Of a DNA stretch of 9,199 bases, positions 4,851 through 9,199 are shown piece after piece. Made by a program: the position numbers and the translations under genes. Source of the stretch: an uncultured Collinsella sp. Its GTDB lineage: Bacteria > Actinomycetota > Coriobacteriia > Coriobacteriales > Coriobacteriaceae. Each line of letters begins with the position of its first letter. Position 1 is the stretch's first letter. Where the stretch lies: assembly GCA_937981515.1 (NCBI GenBank), contig CALJNY010000061.1, forward strand, positions 1 to 9,199. Reading direction: 5' to 3'. Under the pieces are notes generated by a model. That model was not told where the DNA came from and made no database searches. It was given only the letters and a program-made list of their open reading frames with translations.

Positions 4851-5819
4851 CTAGTACTCGACAACACCCATATAGCGACGGAAATCGGGATCGTGATCAA
4901 ACACCTTGCCGCGTGCGGCACGCAGCTCGCAGTTCATGGCGTAGAACAGCACCGGGTCCAGATAGGCACGGACGCTCGCCGGCACGGCTTCCATACCGTA
5001 ATCCTTGGCATCGAGCACCATCAGCGTATCGGTATGCGTCTTAAGGAACGCCAGGGCGCGCTCGTCCATAGCACGGCACTCGCTGGAGCCCATCTGCAGG
5101 AAGTAAAAAACGCCATCCTGAGTAGCCTCGAAGGGGCCGTGGAAGTACTCGGCAGAGTGGATGTAGCTGCAGTGCTGCCACTGCATCTCCATAAGAGAGC
5201 AGATAGCGAAACCGTAGGTCTGGCTAAAGTTGGGACCGCTGCCCAGAATATAGAAGAACTCGTGCTCCTGGCAAAGCTTGGCAAAACGATCGCCCAGCTC
5301 GGCATTTACCTTCTCACGTGCCGGGGGAAGAATCTTATCCATCTCGGCGATACCGGCATACATATCGGCAAGATCGGCGTAGCCCTCCTGCTGATCGAGC
5401 AGCTCGGCCGCAAGCGACAGCGAAATGCCAGCGGGGACCTCAGCCTGCGGCACGCCCTCGCCCCATGGGTAGACCCACGTGGTCCACTTGCCGGAGTCGA
5501 TCTTAGATCCAGCGTTGTCGGTCTGGGCGATCACCGTAGCGCCGGCGGCAAGGGCAATCTCGCAGCCCTCAACGACCTCGGGGGTGTTGCCACTGTGGCT
5601 GCAAGCAATGACCAGGGACTTCTCGCCCAGACGACGCGGACGCATGATATCGAACTCGCGAGCCGTATAGATATACGAAGTGAAGGTGGTTGCCTCGCGC
5701 TGCAGAAGCTCGTGAGCCGGGATCAAATCGATCATGGAGCCACCACAAGCAATCCAGTAGACGCTGTCGAACTTGCCCTTCTCGGCAATTGCCTCTTTGA
5801 TCAGATCGTGTGCGTTCAT
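4851..5819 (-). CDS. frlB: SIS-domain Amadori-phosphate deglycase (FrlB-like)
   Basis: Predicted to cleave a 6-phosphofructosyl-amine (fructoselysine-6-phosphate or similar) into glucose-6-phosphate and the free amine. It has 322 residues and two SIS folds: the first with ACGGSMID (24-31) and the phosphosugar loop SHSGNTPEV (74-82), the second with GSGPNF (193-198), SLMEMQW (208-214) and SAEYFHGPFE (222-231). The end, HDPDFRRYMGVVEY (309-322), closely resembles the C-terminus of E. coli FrlB. I chose the ATG at 5819, with AAGGA 9 bases upstream, over an earlier in-frame start that adds 11 residues. It lies between the epimerase and the kinase. GlmS-like or AgaS-like isomerases share the fold but lack this C-terminus. 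Confidence 0.82.
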   Translation of the reverse strand: MNAHDLIKEAIAEKGKFDSVYWIACGGSMIDLIPAHELLQREATTFTSYIYTAREFDIMRPRRLGEKSLVIACSHSGNTPEVVEGCEIALAAGATVIAQTDNAGSKIDSGKWTTWVYPWGEGVPQAEVPAGISLSLAAELLDQQEGYADLADMYAGIAEMDKILPPAREKVNAELGDRFAKLCQEHEFFYILGSGPNFSQTYGFAICSLMEMQWQHCSYIHSAEYFHGPFEATQDGVFYFLQMGSSECRAMDERALAFLKTHTDTLMVLDAKDYGMEAVPASVRAYLDPVLFYAMNCELRAARGKVFDHDPDFRRYMGVVEY

Positions 5820-5840
5820 ATCCAGTTCCTTTCTTGTTTG

Positions 5841-5871
5841 GGCCGCAATCAATGACGTTGGTTGCGTGGCC
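5841..5871 (-). other. Intergenic hairpin between epimerase and deglycase genes
   Basis: On the minus strand GGCC-AC-GCAA pairs with TTGC-GGCC (8 bp, two-base bulge) around a 13-base loop. This is the only gap longer than 15 bases inside the operon (62 bases). No T-run follows. It could be a processing or stability element, or a weak attenuator. Confidence 0.4.
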
Positions 5872-5881
5872 GATAGTTGTT

Positions 5882-6733
5882 TTAGTCAATCAGATATTTC
5901 TCGAATGCGGCCATGTTCTTGGCATCAGCCGCCGCCGGGTCATCGTAGTAACGACCGTCCGTGATTTCCTGGCCCAGCATGCCGTCGAAACCATGGGCGT
6001 TGAGTGTGGCAACGAAGGCGTCCATATCGTGCTTGCCATCGCCCCACACCAGATGGCCATACGGGTCACCGTCGATAAAGTGCATCTCGTGAATTGCCCC
6101 ATCACCAAAGGCGGCAAACCAGTCCTCGAGCGTCTCGCCTGCAACGCCCATCGCGGTTGTATCAACCATGGGCTGTAAGTACGGGCTCGCGACCTCGTCA
6201 ATCATGCGCTTCGCATCGGAAACCGTCGTCACAAGGTTGCTCTCCTCGGGACGCAGGCTTTCCATCGTGAGCACCAGACCGTGCTCGCCGGCATACTCCG
6301 CCAGAATGGACAAGTGCTCGCGGCTGCGCTTCCAGGCTTCCTCGCGGTCCTCGTCCCAGTCGCCCCAGCCCGAGTTGATGGACATACGGTCGCACCCAAG
6401 TACCTCGGCAAGCTCAATGCCGTGTTTAAAGTACGCCAGACTGCGCTGTTCATGCAGCGGCTTGCGTGCGCAGTACTGCCAAGGATAGACAACGTTCTCG
6501 GGGCACAGAGTACGATACCTAAGCCCACGGTCTGCAGCCTTTTTCGCCAGGACCTCAGCCTCAAAGTAGCCCGTATGGTCGAGCGTCACATGCGGCTCTG
6601 CGCACCACAGCTCAATGGACTCAAAGCCCAAACGCTGCTGCACATCAAGGAAGTAATCGAGCGACCACATGATGTAGTGGATATTCATGCCCGCAATCTG
6701 CTCGCGGCGCAGCGTCGGTTTGGATTCAGACAT
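5882..6733 (-). CDS. frlC: Sugar isomerase/epimerase, FrlC-like
   Basis: TIM-barrel protein of the xylose isomerase-like (AP endonuclease 2) family, 283 residues. It probably interconverts Amadori-product epimers (E. coli FrlC converts psicoselysine to fructoselysine). The metal-binding set is present: E158 in TMESL, D191 in MVDTT, H218 in EMHFID and E256 in GQEIT. The stretch ESLRPEESNLV (158-168) aligns with the FrlC pattern EPLTPYESNVV as I recall it, and GFESIELWCAEPH (36-48) with FrlC's GYDGIEIWGGRPH. The ATG is one base past the stop of the upstream hydrolase; AAGGAGG lies in the last codons of that gene, so translation is coupled. Other epimerases of this fold (tagatose, hydroxypyruvate) remain possible; the FrlB/FrlD neighbours favour FrlC. 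Confidence 0.72.
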   Translation of the reverse strand: MSESKPTLRREQIAGMNIHYIMWSLDYFLDVQQRLGFESIELWCAEPHVTLDHTGYFEAEVLAKKAADRGLRYRTLCPENVVYPWQYCARKPLHEQRSLAYFKHGIELAEVLGCDRMSINSGWGDWDEDREEAWKRSREHLSILAEYAGEHGLVLTMESLRPEESNLVTTVSDAKRMIDEVASPYLQPMVDTTAMGVAGETLEDWFAAFGDGAIHEMHFIDGDPYGHLVWGDGKHDMDAFVATLNAHGFDGMLGQEITDGRYYDDPAAADAKNMAAFEKYLID

Positions 6734-6734
6734 C

Positions 6735-8318
6735 TTATGCCTCCTTATTTCGATCGAACACGATTTGTCCGTCCGACATCGTCATATCAACCGCAAGATC
6801 GCGTGCGTCGCGATAATCGAGGTCAAACACATCCCGATCGAGCACGCAGATATCGGCAAGCTTGCCGACCTCGAGCGTACCCAGCTCGTCTTCGCGCATC
6901 AGATCGTACGCGCCCCCGGCAGTCCAAGCGCGCAAGAGCTCGACAAGCGTCAGCGTGTTGACCTCATTCACAGGCAGTCCGTCGGCGAAGAATCCGCCGC
7001 ACGCGCTGTAGATTGACTCGCCCAGGCTCGGAATCAGCAGCGGCAAATCCGTTCCACAGCACACTGTGCATCCGGAATCTTCCATGCCGCGGCGATTCCA
7101 GCTGTGCAAAAGTCGCGTCTCGCCAATTTGTCGACGCATCATCGACAGGCAATCCTCGCGTCGGTCCAGCGTCAGAATCTGCGGATAGACCTCGCAAATT
7201 CCACCTAACTTGCCAAACTCGACAAGATCGGTCGGGTCAGAGTTCTCGAGATCGGTAATCGCATGGCGGCGAAGCATCCGTCCATGCTCGTCTCGAGGCA
7301 GCGAGGCATAGAGCGCCTCGGTGCGACGAACGGCGCCATCGCCCTGGCAATGCAAGGAATATCGAAATCCGTCAGCATCAATTGCACGCAGCTCGTTCTC
7401 AATCAGATCCCACTCTGGCTCCTCGACGACCGTCTTGCCGGCAGCGCCCGCATCGGCCGAGTCCTCATAGGGTTCTATCATCTCGGCACGCCCCGCCCAT
7501 ACGCCGCGATCGGTCATACGGTTGAAGCCAGAAAAACGAACGAACGGTCCCCGGAAGCGCTCTCGTGCCTCGCGGGCATATGCAAGATTTGCACCGGCAC
7601 CCACCGGCTGCGACATCATAGAGACGCGAACCGTCAGCTCACCAGATTCCTCACGGCGAGCCATTTCGTCGGCAAAGCCGTAGTAGTCATCAAACGCCAT
7701 CTCCTTGATGGCGGTAACGCCGCGTTCGTTAAGCATGCTCATGTAGTCCGAATACCCTGCACGCACCTCGGGCAGCGCGAGGAAATCGCTCATCATGCGC
7801 CAGATCTTCTCGGCATAGCACGCCTGGGGTGTGAAGCCGTATCGCGCACTGGCGGCAGCATTGAGAACACAGGTATCCGCGCCCGGTGTAAAGCAGACGA
7901 CGGGGATATCGCCAAAACACTCGTCAAACACAGCTGCTGTATTTGCGTTCTCGGCATCCGATGCCAACGTTTCGGGTAGGTTGTGGCCAAAAGCCGCCGC
8001 GCAATCCGGACGATCTTCTTTCCATGCACGCAAGAGCGACACGGCCTCTTTGGCATCAGCGATGCCGGACAGATCAGGCCCCAACGTCCGCAGCGCCCAG
8101 CCTGTATAGAAGGTATGCACATCGATCAGGCCAGGCATGACGGTGCGGTCGCCCAGGTCAACTACCTCGTCCGCCTGGGTCAAATACGAAGCTAGCTCAC
8201 ACTTGGTGCCAACAGCCTCAATTCGATTGCCACGGACCGCTACGAAACCTTCAAACGGCAGGTCCCCCGTACCGGTAAAGACGCTCTTAGACGTCAGGAC
8301 CGTCAAACGATCAGACAT
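6735..8318 (-). CDS. Amidohydrolase family 3 (YtcJ-like) with altered metal site
   Basis: A 527-residue cytoplasmic amidohydrolase-superfamily protein with no signal peptide. It has the N-terminal beta-sandwich (VFTGTGDLPFEGFVAVRGNR), the entry motif MPGLIDVHTF (61-70), HCQGDGAV (323-330), RRHAITD (351-357), CGTDLP (421-426) and the closing GTLEVGKLADICVLDRD (480-496). The family hydrolyses C-N bonds in amides, formamides and N-acyl compounds. The usual HxH is H68-T-F70, so one metal histidine is missing. The segment FVRFSGF (259-265) has Arg261 where a metal-bridging Lys is usual. H323, H352 and D424 remain. The start ATG at 8318 has AGGTGG at the right distance, overlapping the transporter stop; a GTG at 8327 is possible. 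Context suggests it releases or trims the Amadori substrate, but its reaction is unknown. Confidence 0.75.
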   Translation of the reverse strand: MSDRLTVLTSKSVFTGTGDLPFEGFVAVRGNRIEAVGTKCELASYLTQADEVVDLGDRTVMPGLIDVHTFYTGWALRTLGPDLSGIADAKEAVSLLRAWKEDRPDCAAAFGHNLPETLASDAENANTAAVFDECFGDIPVVCFTPGADTCVLNAAASARYGFTPQACYAEKIWRMMSDFLALPEVRAGYSDYMSMLNERGVTAIKEMAFDDYYGFADEMARREESGELTVRVSMMSQPVGAGANLAYAREARERFRGPFVRFSGFNRMTDRGVWAGRAEMIEPYEDSADAGAAGKTVVEEPEWDLIENELRAIDADGFRYSLHCQGDGAVRRTEALYASLPRDEHGRMLRRHAITDLENSDPTDLVEFGKLGGICEVYPQILTLDRREDCLSMMRRQIGETRLLHSWNRRGMEDSGCTVCCGTDLPLLIPSLGESIYSACGGFFADGLPVNEVNTLTLVELLRAWTAGGAYDLMREDELGTLEVGKLADICVLDRDVFDLDYRDARDLAVDMTMSDGQIVFDRNKEA

Positions 8319-8327
8319 CACAACCAC

Positions 8328-9199
8328 CTACGCCGGAAGCATGCCAGAGATTGCCGTTACGATCAGGCCAAAGACGACCATGAAAATGAAGAACTTCCAA
8401 ATGGTCTTCCACCATTGACCAAACGAGATCTTTGCCACGGCAAGACCGGCAACCGTCATGCCCGCCACGGGACTGATGGTGTTGATGGTCTGATTAGCAA
8501 ACTGGAGCGCGGTAACGGCGGCTTCGGGATTGAGGCCCATAAGCTCGGTCAGCGGACCCATGACGGGCATGGTGAGCGCCGCAAGTCCAGAGCTCGAGGG
8601 AACCAGCAAAGAGAGCAGGCCAAGGACGATATACATAAACGTGGTGTAGACGGCGGCAGGTGCACCGGCCAGTGCAGTAGCGAGCGCCTGGAGGATGGTG
8701 TCGATGATCATGCCACCCTCTGCGATGACCAAGATACCGCGAGCGATGCCGATGACGATAGCGGCATACGCAAAGTCGGCAATGCCTTTAACGAACTCCT
8801 CGGCGATCGTCTGCTGGTCAAGGCCGCCCAGGATACCGGCAAGCAAGCCCATACCAAGGAACACGGCGGAAATCTCATTCATGTACCAGCCCTGGGTAAC
8901 AAGACCCCAGACGATAATGCCCATGCCGCAGGCAAAATCGATAAGCACGAGCTTCTGACGGGTAGTGAACTCTTCCTCGATGGAGGCATCGGTCACGGAA
9001 AACTCAACACGCTTGAGCTTATCGTCCTCGTACACAATGGACGACTCGGGATTTTTCTTGACACGCATGGCGTAGCGCATGGCCCATGCGATACCAACGG
9101 CAGTGAAGATGACCCAAGAAACGGCGCGCAGCCACAGCTGAGGATTGCCCTCGATACCAATGATGCCTTGGGCGATCAAAACATTAAACGGGTCGATGG
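8328..9199 (-). CDS. DcuC/YfcC-type membrane transporter, C-terminal part (cut by window edge)
   Basis: The C-terminal 289 residues of a polytopic carrier; the frame is open to position 9199, and full YfcC-type proteins are about 470-500 residues. It shows many hydrophobic segments and the family motifs PSSSGLAALTMPVMGPL and NTISPVAGMTVAGLAVAKIS, both typical of the DcuC Pfam family including YfcC. A charged cytoplasmic loop follows the first visible helix (RVKKNPESSIVYEDDKLKR). A TTG at 9179 is not a credible start, since family sequence (IDPFNVLIAQGI) continues upstream of it. It is first of the visible five genes and its stop overlaps the ribosome site of the amidohydrolase. It probably imports the substrate of the pathway. 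Carriers of this group move dicarboxylates or amino acids, and Salmonella FraA (fructose-asparagine) is DcuC-like. Confidence 0.8.
   Translation of the reverse strand, partial: IDPFNVLIAQGIIGIEGNPQLWLRAVSWVIFTAVGIAWAMRYAMRVKKNPESSIVYEDDKLKRVEFSVTDASIEEEFTTRQKLVLIDFACGMGIIVWGLVTQGWYMNEISAVFLGMGLLAGILGGLDQQTIAEEFVKGIADFAYAAIVIGIARGILVIAEGGMIIDTILQALATALAGAPAAVYTTFMYIVLGLLSLLVPSSSGLAALTMPVMGPLTELMGLNPEAAVTALQFANQTINTISPVAGMTVAGLAVAKISFGQWWKTIWKFFIFMVVFGLIVTAISGMLPA

Noticed and set aside
3994..4854. Long plus-strand open frame (about 286 codons) opposite frlD
   Set aside because: Antisense shadow of the PfkB kinase; no domain is recognisable and it overlaps the kinase over nearly its whole length.
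4830..5855. Long plus-strand open frame (about 341 codons) opposite frlB
   Set aside because: It mirrors the coding strand of a clearly recognisable SIS-domain enzyme, shows no family motif and has no matched ribosome site. It is a by-product of GC-rich codon use.

Overview
The window looks like chromosomal DNA of a high-GC, Gram-positive-type gut anaerobe. The best guess is a Coriobacteriia member such as Collinsella. This rests on codon use, strong AGGAGG-type ribosome sites, a GAAC-N4-GTTC SOS-type box and the mix of gene families; no marker gene here proves it.

Left part (1-1702, minus strand). The window opens inside the N-terminal part of an EttA-type ABC-F translation factor, probably starting at a GTG. 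Next comes a complete two-gene unit: an ArsR/SdpR-type repressor overlapping an SdpI-type membrane immunity protein by 8 bases. It has a good promoter, a palindromic operator lying on that promoter, and an intrinsic terminator.

Middle intergenic region (about 1660-2099). This is the most unusual part. Divergent from sdpRI is a short locus with a LexA/DinR-like box (GAACATTCGTTC) on a promoter and a leader that can hide its own Shine-Dalgarno sequence. It encodes a 28-residue hydrophobic peptide. Its 3' region is complementary to the leader, and a promoter facing back could make an antisense RNA. The layout resembles SOS-induced type I toxin loci (TisB-like) and Fst/holin-like toxin loci. No function is shown by sequence alone.

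Right-pointing pair (2100-3694). tcdA (t6A dehydratase) and a TatD-family metal-dependent hydrolase are 14 bases apart. They are followed by a 229-bp element with 29-30 bp terminal inverted repeats and an internal terminator-like hairpin.

Right part (3973-9199, minus strand). Five tightly packed genes run leftward. In transcription order they are a DcuC/YfcC-type transporter (cut by the window edge), an Amidohydro_3-type hydrolase with altered metal ligands, a FrlC-like epimerase, a FrlB-like SIS-domain deglycase and a FrlD-like PfkB kinase. The last two are the core of Amadori-product catabolism: phosphorylation at C6, then cleavage to glucose-6-phosphate and a free amine. The transporter and hydrolase differ from E. 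coli frl and suggest a different or chemically masked Amadori substrate, somewhat like the Salmonella fra (fructose-asparagine) operon.
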